10,356 bases of DNA from positions 1-10,356 of the forward strand of contig JAITBH010000131.1 in assembly GCA_031283745.1 (NCBI GenBank), written 5' to 3'. Shown here in pieces: positions 1-6,316 of this stretch (the stretch's first letter is position 1; the number at the start of each line of letters is the position of its first letter). Made by a program: the position numbers and the translations under genes. The DNA is from Candidatus Ectomicrobium neotermitis (GTDB lineage: Bacteria; Elusimicrobiota; Endomicrobiia; Endomicrobiales; Endomicrobiaceae). Under the pieces are notes generated by a model that saw nothing but the letters and a program-made list of their open reading frames with translations, was not told the DNA's origin and did no database searches.

Positions 1-1159
1 CCAAGAACTTCGAGATAAAGGTGAGTATGTAAAAAACAAAGCCCAAGGTAGTGATAAATCCCACCAAAGGCACAATTACTGTGTTTGAAATGAAGGAAAC
101 CAAAGAAAATTGCCCGAAATAATAGGCACTGATGGGTATCATCGTCACCTGAGCCGCGGTGGTAGCACAAAATGCCCCGATCAAAATCTTCAAAAATCGA
201 TTTCTGACCTTACTAAAGGGGACATAAAACTTCTTATAAAAATAGACTATGGCAATTGTCGCTGCATAAGACATCTGAAAAGAGGCTGTAAAAAGCTGCT
301 GGGGTGTAAAAATCAAAATAATCAGTGCCGACAAAGCCAAAGAGTTATATATCAGCGGCTCCCTTTGGACAGATAAAGAGATTAGAAAGCAAGTTGTCAT
401 TATGCCTGCCCTCAAAACCGGGGGGTTAGCGCCCGTTGCCAAAACATAGAGGAAAATTAACGGGATGACCACGATAAACCTCTTCCTTAAAGGTATGCCC
501 GCAAACTTAAATATCGCTATAAAAAGAGCTGCCACAAAGCCAACATTTAGCCCGCTAACTACCAAGATATGAGTTAAGCCCGCATCCATAAAAAGGGTTT
601 TGGTGGGATTATCAAGCCCGCTTTTGTCCCCAATAATAAGCGGTTTTAACAGGTCTGCCGTTCCTTTTTTGAGGTATTTGTCTATCTTGTTGACAATGTC
701 CTCCCTGACATAAAAGGCAAATTTCATAATTAGATTGGGGGCAGACGAGATAAATTCGCAGGAATCCGCTCTCATCAGAACATAAATTTCATCTCTTGCA
801 AGGAAATTTTGATAGTCAAAAACCAGCGGAAAGGGTGCTTTTTGAGGAATAGACAGCCTGCCCCAAAGAACAATGTTGTCCCCATAATCAACTTTATACG
901 CCCTCGGCAAAGATACCAACACCTTCTCAACAACTTTTGCACCGCCGGCTCTTTTGGTTTCCATCACAAAAGTGCTGCCCCAGCCATAACTTTGAACTAA
1001 GCTAATAACCCTACCCTCCACCTCCACATTTCTATAGTAAGAGCTGAGATAATAAAGGAAGCTCTGATTTGTAGGCAAAAACAGTCCGCAGACATCTGAA
1101 ATCACCAAAAACAGTGAATAAACGATGAAAATAGTTATTATAGGTCGTTTTAATAACAT
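1..1159 (-). CDS. comEC: ComEC/Rec2 family competence DNA-uptake channel, N-terminal part (cut by left edge)
   Basis: This is the inner-membrane channel that passes single-stranded transforming DNA into the cytoplasm. I translated the minus strand by hand; the frame is open from the ATG at 1159 to base 1 (386 codons, no stop). A hydrophobic segment lies at residues 7-28. A soluble DUF4131-like part follows (about 30-150), with VEGRV at 46-50 and FDYQNFLAR at 114-122. The Competence domain begins near 165 with GDKSGLD (177-183), HILVVSGLNVG (197-207), PPVLRAGIM (246-254) and FQMSYAATIAI (294-304), plus several membrane helices. The family hallmark is usually SGLHVG; here the His is Asn. The start is fixed by AAGGAG at 1170-1165, spaced 5-6 bases. 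Full-length ComEC is usually 600-800 aa, so about half is missing beyond the edge. No other competence gene is in view, so active competence is not implied. Confidence 0.9.
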   Translation of the reverse strand, partial: MLLKRPIITIFIVYSLFLVISDVCGLFLPTNQSFLYYLSSYYRNVEVEGRVISLVQSYGWGSTFVMETKRAGGAKVVEKVLVSLPRAYKVDYGDNIVLWGRLSIPQKAPFPLVFDYQNFLARDEIYVLMRADSCEFISSAPNLIMKFAFYVREDIVNKIDKYLKKGTADLLKPLIIGDKSGLDNPTKTLFMDAGLTHILVVSGLNVGFVAALFIAIFKFAGIPLRKRFIVVIPLIFLYVLATGANPPVLRAGIMTTCFLISLSVQREPLIYNSLALSALIILIFTPQQLFTASFQMSYAATIAIVYFYKKFYVPFSKVRNRFLKILIGAFCATTAAQVTMIPISAYYFGQFSLVSFISNTVIVPLVGFITTLGFVFYILTFISKFL

Positions 1160-1220
1160 ATCAGCTCCTTTTTGCAGTGTTTTGGGCATAATGGTGGATT
1201 ACTTTTGATGGTTATACACA

Positions 1221-1305
1221 AATAACTAACAGGTTTTATGAGTGAAAACTAATAACTTAGGGGATTTTCTGAATAACTTTTCCACTTATTATTTATTTAG
1301 TTATT
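1221..1305. repeat. Four copies of the heptamer AATAACT / AGTTATT
   Basis: AATAACT occurs at 1221-1227, 1251-1257 and 1272-1278, and its reverse complement AGTTATT at 1299-1305. Start-to-start distances are 30, 21 and 27 bases. The first copy directly abuts the TTATACACA box; the third overlaps the TCTGAATAA near-match. Such short iterated words in a spacer suggest a protein-binding array, but the heptamer is A/T-rich and no binding protein can be named. Confidence 0.4.
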
Positions 1306-1309
1306 TCTG

Positions 1310-1338
1310 TTGATAAGTTGTGAAATACTTTGTATATT
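1310..1338 (+). promoter_or_regulatory. Candidate sigma70-type promoter for the UBA-like gene
   Basis: A -35 hexamer TTGATA (1310-1315) and a -10 hexamer TATATT (1333-1338) are separated by exactly 17 bases; each matches consensus at 5 of 6 positions. Transcription would start near 1345, leaving a leader of about 119 bases before the ATG at 1464. The -35 element overlaps the DnaA-box-like TGTTGATAA at 1308-1316, so a protein bound there would compete with RNA polymerase. Confidence 0.5.
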
Positions 1339-1463
1339 CTGGGCATTACATGGGTTTTAGATGTGAATAAGTCAGGCTTTTATTTATTTTTGCCATTCAT
1401 TTTGGGAAAAATAATTGTGCTGTTAATAAGATGTTAATTGATTGTTAAAAAGGATTGGAAGCC

Positions 1464-2384
1464 ATGGATAAAATAGACAATATCGAGTTGCTGATGGAAG
1501 AGACCGCCTGTGAACGTTCAGAGGCTGAGTTTGCTTTATCTCTTGCTAACGGCGACATTGAAAAAGCTATCGTCAAGCTTGGAATTATTCAAAAATACAT
1601 TGTTGTCATTAAGATCAAGATGTTCTTTTTTGAGGATAACTTCTATGGGCTTTTGCACATAGCTATCAACACAAAAGTCAATGAAATTTTGAGGTTCAAC
1701 ATAGTTTTTTCACAAAACCCGCAAATTTATGGAATTTCTGCCCAAACTGATTGGTTCTCTTTTGAAAAGGGGATTTTTTCTGCAAGGTTAAAGCCCGGTG
1801 CTATGGAAATTTACACCAAGAAAATAGAAGAGCCTCTCAAACGCTATGTAAAGTATATGCTTACAAAGATGTCTAAACATCCCGATGAGGAGCTGATACT
1901 TGCTTTTTTTAATCCGCTGAAGCTAAAGATTGAGTTGGTTAGGGAGCAGATAAATACGACTCAGTTTAAGAAACTGCCCGATTTTGACAATAAGCCCCCT
2001 CAGCGGAGGCAAAACAATCAAAAAACCAAGTCTTTTATAAATCTTGAGGTGAAGGTTTTAGAGATTTCAAAGGGTAAGCCGATTGAAAAGGTGAAGATCG
2101 GAGACAACATTTTGACCTTGATTACAGATCAAAGGGACATTGCCAAGTATTTGACGAAGTTGCTGACAGGCAGGCGAAAAGACGGGGAGCTTGAGGCTGT
2201 TCCCGCTACTGTTACAAAAATTTTTGCTGAAGCAGACGGCTATGTTTTGCATTTCCAATACAATGATTCGATAGCCTCTTATGCAAAAGTCTCTCAAGGG
2301 GCATTTGTGGCGGCAGTCAACTTTGAAGATGAGACTTCTCAAAATCCCTCACAGACAAAAGTCGATTTCAAAAAGTTTTTTTGA
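1464..2384 (+). CDS. Uncharacterised protein with UBA-like N-terminal domain
   Basis: I do not recognise the full-length family. Residues about 4-40 read as a three-helix UBA-like fold: an IELLMEET helix, then SEAEFALSLANGDIEKAI, which closely resembles the UBA domains of EF-Ts and alpha-NAC (short helix, Ala-rich helix, NGDIEKAI). The rest (about 45-306) has no motif I can name. A region at 55-170 mixes strands and helices, a basic, polar linker of about 175-190 follows, and a probably strand-rich module spans 190-290. No signal peptide or clear membrane helix is seen, so a cytoplasmic location is likely. The ATG at 1464 is preferred over an in-frame TTG at 1455, because AAAGGA at 1449-1454 sits nine bases before the ATG but directly abuts the TTG. 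Length from ATG is 306 aa. The gene is monocistronic as seen here, and its stop lies one base from the convergent fumarase stop. Confidence 0.75.
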   Translation: MDKIDNIELLMEETACERSEAEFALSLANGDIEKAIVKLGIIQKYIVVIKIKMFFFEDNFYGLLHIAINTKVNEILRFNIVFSQNPQIYGISAQTDWFSFEKGIFSARLKPGAMEIYTKKIEEPLKRYVKYMLTKMSKHPDEELILAFFNPLKLKIELVREQINTTQFKKLPDFDNKPPQRRQNNQKTKSFINLEVKVLEISKGKPIEKVKIGDNILTLITDQRDIAKYLTKLLTGRRKDGELEAVPATVTKIFAEADGYVLHFQYNDSIASYAKVSQGAFVAAVNFEDETSQNPSQTKVDFKKFF

Positions 2385-2385
2385 T

Positions 2386-3228
2386 TTACACAAGTGCAGT
2401 TTTTCTTCGGCAGGAATGACATTGAAAGCTTACGGCGCAAGGCAAAGACGCAATATGCGAGGCTTTAGTTTCAATAAAAACAGCAAGAGCAGTCGTTTTT
2501 CCTCCTAACCCCATCGGTCCAATCCCCAAATTGTTTATCTCACCCAACATTTCCTTCTCTTTTTTATCGTAATCCGCTATCGGGTTTTTAGACCCAATCT
2601 CCCTAAGCAGTGCTTTTTTTGAAAGCAAAGGGGCAGATGAGAAATCCCCTCCTATTCCTATACCTAATACTATGGGGGGACAGGCATTTGCCCCTTTATC
2701 TTTTATGGTATCTATCACAAACTTCTTGACACCTTCCCAGCCCGCAGCGGGAGTCAACATTTTCAAAGCACTTGCATTTTCGCTCCCCCCTCCTTTTGGC
2801 ATAAGTGTTATCTCGATTTTGTCCCCCTCAACAATATCAAGGTAAATGTTAGCAGGGGTATTGTTTTTAGTGTTTTGCCTCAAAAGAGGGTCAGCCGCGA
2901 TAGACTTCCTCAAAAAGTTCCTCTCATACCCATCAGCTACTCCCTTATTGACAGCCTCATAAATGGTGCCGCCTTCAACAAAAACCTCCCTCCCCGCTTT
3001 GACAAAAACATTGGCAGTTCCCGTATCTTGGCATAGAGCAATTTTGGAGTCTTTAGCTATTTGGGCATTTTGGAGTATTTGCAAGATAATTTCCTTAGCA
3101 AGCGGGGCAGTTTCATTTTGATAGGCAGCCCTCAATGCCCCCAAAACATCTGCGGGCAGTTCATAGTTTGCCTCGCCGCACAGCCTCATAACAGCCTCAG
3201 ATATAGTTTTTGCAGATATTAAACGCAT
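2386..3228 (-). CDS. Class I fumarate hydratase (or tartrate dehydratase-type), alpha subunit
   Basis: This is the N-terminal (alpha) half of a two-subunit [4Fe-4S] hydro-lyase; the usual reaction is fumarate to malate in the TCA cycle. Length is 280 aa, typical for the separate alpha chain. The three expected cluster cysteines are present: C66 in LCQDTG, C183 in NACPPIVLGIGIGG and C270 in QCHSCRR. KGGGSEN (145-151) and GPMGLGGKTTAL (237-248) are also family hallmarks. The ATG at 3228 is preceded by AAGGAGG at 3239-3233. Family members also act on tartrate or other hydroxy acids, so the substrate is not proven. The beta subunit, normally encoded directly downstream, is absent: the downstream neighbour is a convergent gene. 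It must be elsewhere, or this chain is orphaned. Confidence 0.92.
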   Translation of the reverse strand: MRLISAKTISEAVMRLCGEANYELPADVLGALRAAYQNETAPLAKEIILQILQNAQIAKDSKIALCQDTGTANVFVKAGREVFVEGGTIYEAVNKGVADGYERNFLRKSIAADPLLRQNTKNNTPANIYLDIVEGDKIEITLMPKGGGSENASALKMLTPAAGWEGVKKFVIDTIKDKGANACPPIVLGIGIGGDFSSAPLLSKKALLREIGSKNPIADYDKKEKEMLGEINNLGIGPMGLGGKTTALAVFIETKASHIASLPCAVSFQCHSCRRKTALV

Positions 3229-3261
3229 TGCCCCTCCTTATGCAGCCTTGGCGATACACCT

Positions 3262-3267
3262 ATTATA
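3262..3267 (-). promoter_or_regulatory. Possible -10 element for the fumarase alpha gene
   Basis: The minus strand carries a perfect TATAAT here, about 34 bases before the fumarase start and downstream of the ABC ATPase stop. No good -35 hexamer exists at 16-19 bases' spacing and there is no extended -10 TG. The gene could have its own weak promoter or be read through from the two genes upstream, since I see no terminator between them. Confidence 0.3.
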
Positions 3268-3317
3268 GTTATCGATTTTGCCTGCGGATTTAACTGGAAA
3301 TGTGTGTGATGGGCGGG

Positions 3318-4436
3318 TTAAAGAATCCTTTCTCCTGTTTGTGGGTCAAAAAGAAGAGCTTCTGATAGGTCGAAAACAAAAATTAGAGATTGATTGATAG
3401 ATAGGTTTTGAAAAGATGATAGCGCTTGAGCTTTGAACTTTGTCGCACCAAGACCAGCCAAAATCGCTTTTTTGCCCCCGCAAAATTCAGTTTCAAGAAT
3501 ATCAGCCCTGATATATGCCAAATCCTCAAGCGGAGTCTCGCCAAGAAGGGTCTCGTCAGTTAAGCACACAATGTCCTCAGCCTTTAGCGCCAGCACAGCT
3601 TTTTTGAAGGCTATAGGTGCAAGGTCTGGAGAAAATTGTGCGGGAAAAAGAAGTTCAAAGTCTGCGGTTTTTAGATAAAAACCGTTTTCCTTTTGAATGA
3701 TTTCGATGTCAAAGAAATTCACTGACGGCTCAAGCATAAACTGGGCGGCATATTTGCTTACGGGGTTATAAAAAGAATTAAACGGATCAGCTATTTGCTC
3801 TACTGCCCCATCTTTTAAGAGGCAAATTTTATCAGCTATGGCCATAGCTTCAATCGGGTCATTTGATGAATAGATCATGGTCCAGCCATGCTTTTTTTGT
3901 AATTTTTTCAAAACGCCCCGCAACTCATAGCGGGCAGTGCGTTCAAGTGTTGTCAAAGGGGAGTCAAAGAGGATGATCTGAGGCTCTTTGACAATTGCTC
4001 GGGCAATGGCGACACGTTGCGATTGGACGCTGTTAATGCGGGCGGGATATTTTCCAAGAATATGCTCTATCTCTAAAGTTTCTGCTGCATTTACGATTGT
4101 AGAGAGAATTTTTTTCTTATTAACTCCTCTCATTTTTAAGCCGAAGGCAATGTTTTCATAAACAGTCATTTTGGGATAAAGGGCATAATCATCGAAAATG
4201 AAAGCTATGTTGCGTTTTGAGGGAGATGTATGGTTTACCAAATTGTTGTTTATGAAAATTTTCCCCCTCGTGGGAGGTTTAAGCCCTGCAATCATATTCA
4301 AAATCATCGTTTTGCCTGCCCCTTTTGGTCCAGCAAGGACGCAAACCGAATTGTCTTCAATTGTCAGAGAAATAGATTTGACTACATTTATTTTCCCGAT
4401 GTTTTTGCTTACATTCTCAAGCACTATTTCAGCCAT
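3318..4436 (-). CDS. MalK/MsmX-family ABC ATPase with degenerate catalytic motifs (probable pseudo-ATPase)
   Basis: At 372 aa it matches the length of sugar-importer ATPases and numbers like E. coli MalK (371 aa) without gaps through the catalytic motifs, to at least residue 192. Walker A GPKGAGKT (36-43, K42) and Walker B Asp (D158) are intact. The A-loop position is I13, where MalK has W13. Q-loop Gln82 is Asp in an otherwise normal YALYPKMTVYENIAFGL context. The LSGGQ signature (134-138) is INSVQ. Catalytic Glu159 is Ser, D-loop Asp165 is Glu, and switch His192 is Asn. The C-terminus keeps a TOBE-like regulatory domain ending FDLSEALLFDPQTGE. It probably binds but does not efficiently hydrolyse ATP (inference). 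The ATG at 4436 is chosen over 4466 because AGGAGG at 4448-4443 lies six bases before it. This start overlaps the upstream stop by 8 bases. No permease or binding protein is nearby. Confidence 0.88.
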   Translation of the reverse strand: MAEIVLENVSKNIGKINVVKSISLTIEDNSVCVLAGPKGAGKTMILNMIAGLKPPTRGKIFINNNLVNHTSPSKRNIAFIFDDYALYPKMTVYENIAFGLKMRGVNKKKILSTIVNAAETLEIEHILGKYPARINSVQSQRVAIARAIVKEPQIILFDSPLTTLERTARYELRGVLKKLQKKHGWTMIYSSNDPIEAMAIADKICLLKDGAVEQIADPFNSFYNPVSKYAAQFMLEPSVNFFDIEIIQKENGFYLKTADFELLFPAQFSPDLAPIAFKKAVLALKAEDIVCLTDETLLGETPLEDLAYIRADILETEFCGGKKAILAGLGATKFKAQALSSFQNLSINQSLIFVFDLSEALLFDPQTGERIL

Positions 4437-4953
4437 TTTTTTCCTCCTCTTTCTTGTCGTCATCAAGAGGATTTTTGTTTTCCTTTTCCAACTCTTTTTC
4501 TAAAGCTTCATAAAAACTGTCCTCATCGGCAGGCTTCCTGCCAAAAGGCTCAAAAGGGTGTTTTTCTACAGAGAGCATGGCGATAATATCGAGGGATTTT
4601 GTTAGGCGATTGATAGAAGATAACCGTTCAACATCACCTTGAAAATATCTCTCAAGGCTGCCGGTGCTATCAGGAACTGCAGCTCTAAGCCTATCTTCTA
4701 TCTCGCTTTTTTCTGTTTTTCGGAAGGTGTTATCGGGAAGTTGGCGTGCTTTAAGACTGTCTTCGGCGTTTTTCATAGAAAGGTGAACATACTCAACCAT
4801 CAATTTAAGTTCCTCATTTTTTGCCCTGAGTTCAGGGGGTAAATCCTCGGGCCGGCACTTTCCACATTTTGCAAAAGCAGGAGAAATTTGCTCCAAAATG
4901 TCTTTGTAATTGCCCCCTGCTTTTACGACTATTTCTCCCGTTTTTTTGTCCAT
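4429..4953 (-). CDS. Uncharacterised charged 174-aa protein coupled to the degenerate ABC ATPase
   Basis: I do not recognise this protein. It is highly charged and looks soluble, with no signal peptide or membrane helix. Residues 16-60 appear helical around a single CxxC (C30, C33, in KCGKCRPEDLPPEL), too little alone for a zinc site without a partner. Residues 78-130 look like amphipathic helices. The C-terminus (141-174) is an acidic/lysine-rich tail that may be disordered or coiled. The ATG at 4953 has AAGGAG at 4965-4960, six bases away. Its last eight bases overlap the start of the ABC ATPase, whose ribosome binding site lies inside this gene, so the two are probably translated together. 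That coupling suggests a shared process, but no function can be assigned. Confidence 0.75.
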   Translation of the reverse strand: MDKKTGEIVVKAGGNYKDILEQISPAFAKCGKCRPEDLPPELRAKNEELKLMVEYVHLSMKNAEDSLKARQLPDNTFRKTEKSEIEDRLRAAVPDSTGSLERYFQGDVERLSSINRLTKSLDIIAMLSVEKHPFEPFGRKPADEDSFYEALEKELEKENKNPLDDDKKEEEKNG

Positions 4954-4979
4954 TTTTTGCTCCTTTTTTGTGTAAACAA

Positions 4980-5008
4980 TTTATCTGCAACAAGTCTCTT
5001 GAGTTCAA
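4980..5008 (-). promoter_or_regulatory. Candidate promoter for the 174-aa protein / ABC ATPase pair
   Basis: On the minus strand TTGAAC (5008-5003) and GATAAA (4985-4980) are separated by 17 bases, each 4 of 6 to consensus. The predicted start near 4973 leaves a short leader containing the AAGGAG site. It is the best-spaced pair in the divergent spacer, but only moderately strong. Confidence 0.35.
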
Positions 5009-5118
5009 AGTTATATACAAAAAACCCGTTTATAAAACAAATAAGAGCTATTTATGTTCTTTTGGCTCTATTTGATAAAATGCCGATATTGTAGCGATAA
5101 TAATTGAGGAGATCTCTT

Positions 5119-6294
5119 ATGTTTGAACAAATCTTTTGGAATATAGTTTCGTCTATCGGAGGGGTTTTACCAATAATCCTAATAGCCATTCTATCTGTCA
5201 TTGTTTACATAAGCTGCATCTTTATGTTTACGGCATTCAAAAAAGCAATAAGCCAAGATGATGAGGAAACAGATGAGGATGAGGACGAAGAAGATGATGA
5301 TGAAATTAACTCTGCTCCCCCCGCCAAGCCAAATCAAAAACAAGAAGCACTAAAACCTCCTCACCCGCATAATCAAAACCGCAATCCCCAGCCCAACAAC
5401 AACTCAAATAATGACAAAAAGCGGCCGCAAAATCCCCATTTTGAGTCAAGCAGAAGGGGCAACTCTCAAAACCAAAATAGGGATAGGCAAAATATGGGCA
5501 GATTCCGCAACAAAGAACGTTTTAATCAACAAAACCGTTACAAAAATTGGAATAAACCTTTCTCCCCCTATAAAAACAATAAACCGCCCCGCCAGCCTCA
5601 AAATCCTGCGCCGCCTAATCAAACCCCGCAAAGAGATGATAATGTAACTATAGGGCCACAGCCTCAATTTCCTCCTCAGTCTAATCAAACCCCGCAAAGA
5701 GATGATAATGTAAATATACCGCCGGAGCCTCAATTTTCTCGAAATCAGGGTCAGCCACCCACAATAATCAGACCTCAAGAACAAAATCTCAGACCCGAGC
5801 CGGTCAATACACCTCAAACTCAACCCCCTCAACAGCCCCAGCCTCAGCCTCCACAAACTCAAAACCAGCCTGTTACTCCGCAAAATTTGGATACTTCCCT
5901 CCCCATCAGACCTCAGCAGCCTGACTCAAAGCCTGTCTCCTCTCCGCTTGAGTTATACGAAGAGGGGCTTGCGGCATATCAAGAGCAAAAATATGACATT
6001 GCCCTCAACCTATTTTTGGTGGCTGCCAAAGAGGGCAACAAAAATGCTCAAAACAATTTGGGCGGCATGTATGAATACGGCATCGGTGTAAACAAAAACT
6101 ATGAAGAGGCAACCAAGTGGTATAAAAAAGCGGCGGATCAGGGATACTCTTTGGCTCAATACAATTTGGCATGCAAATATATCGAAGGAAAAGGTGTTCA
6201 GCCTGATCTCCAAATGGCCAAAATGTGGTATCAAAAAGCAGCGGATCAGGGCTTTGAGGAAGCCAAGGAAGCGCTTGATCGTTTGAGCGATTAA
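5119..6294 (+). CDS. Membrane-anchored Sel1-repeat protein with long disordered Pro/Gln/Asn linker
   Basis: This 391-aa protein has three parts. Residues 8-39 form a hydrophobic segment, a likely signal anchor, followed by KK. An almost purely acidic run (47-62) comes next. Residues 63-275 are low-complexity, rich in Pro, Gln, Asn and Arg, surely disordered, with a 22-residue tandem duplication (TPQRDDNV at 169-176 and 191-198). Residues 277-391 form a TPR-like helical pair, then two Sel1 repeats: about 309-343 (NNLGGMYEYGIGV, KWYKKAADQGY) and 345-379 (YNLACKYIEGKGV, MWYQKAADQGF). Sel1 repeats are protein-protein interaction scaffolds. The anchor topology is not certain: positive residues after the helix favour a cytoplasmic linker. 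The ATG at 5119 is preferred over TTG 5104 because GAGGAG at 5106-5111 precedes it by seven bases. It lies 54 bases upstream of tmk, on the same strand. Confidence 0.85.
   Translation: MFEQIFWNIVSSIGGVLPIILIAILSVIVYISCIFMFTAFKKAISQDDEETDEDEDEEDDDEINSAPPAKPNQKQEALKPPHPHNQNRNPQPNNNSNNDKKRPQNPHFESSRRGNSQNQNRDRQNMGRFRNKERFNQQNRYKNWNKPFSPYKNNKPPRQPQNPAPPNQTPQRDDNVTIGPQPQFPPQSNQTPQRDDNVNIPPEPQFSRNQGQPPTIIRPQEQNLRPEPVNTPQTQPPQQPQPQPPQTQNQPVTPQNLDTSLPIRPQQPDSKPVSSPLELYEEGLAAYQEQKYDIALNLFLVAAKEGNKNAQNNLGGMYEYGIGVNKNYEEATKWYKKAADQGYSLAQYNLACKYIEGKGVQPDLQMAKMWYQKAADQGFEEAKEALDRLSD
5615..5746 (+). repeat. 66-bp imperfect tandem duplication inside the Sel1-protein linker
   Basis: The first 33 bases of each unit are identical (5615-5647 and 5681-5713). 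The remainder is diverged but still shares the run GCCTCAATTT. The period is 66 bases, or 22 codons, so the reading frame is kept. It encodes two copies of NQTPQRDDNV followed by a P/Q-rich segment ending in PQF. This looks like a fairly recent in-frame duplication in a linker tolerant of length change. Confidence 0.9.
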
Positions 6295-6316
6295 GCACCC
6301 CTCTCTTTAATTGTAT

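Larger units (their letters stand above)
1212..1370. promoter_or_regulatory. Cluster of DnaA-box-like 9-mers
   Basis: Two 9-mers match the E. coli-type consensus TTATNCACA exactly: TTATACACA at 1212-1220 (plus) and TGTGAATAA at 1362-1370 (minus-strand box). Near matches with one mismatch are TCTGAATAA at 1268-1276, TTTTCCACT at 1278-1286 (allowing T at position 3), TGTTGATAA at 1308-1316 and TGTTAATAA at 1421-1429. The near matches are weak in AT-rich DNA. The two exact ones, about 150 bp apart in a single spacer, are more than base composition would easily give. No dnaA or dnaN gene is nearby, so binding is only a hypothesis. Confidence 0.35.
1160..1463. other. AT-rich divergent intergenic region, origin-like or regulatory
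   Basis: This 304-bp stretch separates comEC (leftward) from the UBA-like gene (rightward) and has no credible ORF. It contains DnaA-box-like 9-mers, four copies of a 7-mer and a very A/T-rich block at about 1285-1308, all described separately. A sigma70-like promoter for the rightward gene lies at 1310-1338. I found no convincing -35/-10 pair for comEC. The length is unusual for this otherwise compact window. Confidence 0.6.

Noticed and set aside
110..376. Plus-strand ORF of 88 codons (and another at 809-1000)
   Set aside because: Both lie antisense to the clearly recognisable ComEC frame, have no Shine-Dalgarno site and no recognisable protein features.
2368..2384. Inverted repeat TCAAAAA-GTT-TTTTTGA as a terminator at the convergent junction
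   Set aside because: The stem is almost all A:T with a single G:C pair and a 3-base loop, and it lies within the last codons of the UBA-like gene. It is too unstable to call a terminator.
4436..4466. Upstream ATG at 4466 as the ABC ATPase start
   Set aside because: It would add ten residues (MMTTRKRRKK) lying wholly within the preceding gene, whereas AGGAGG at 4443-4448 is ideally placed for the ATG at 4436, and that start gives MalK-identical numbering.
5044..5069. Inverted repeat AGAGC...GCTCT in the divergent spacer
   Set aside because: Only five perfect pairs around a loop of more than ten bases, no following T-run, and no sign of a regulator nearby.
5072..5101. TTGATA and GATAAT with an 18-base spacer as the Sel1-gene promoter
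   Set aside because: The implied transcription start falls at about 5108, inside the ribosome binding site at 5106-5111, leaving no usable leader.
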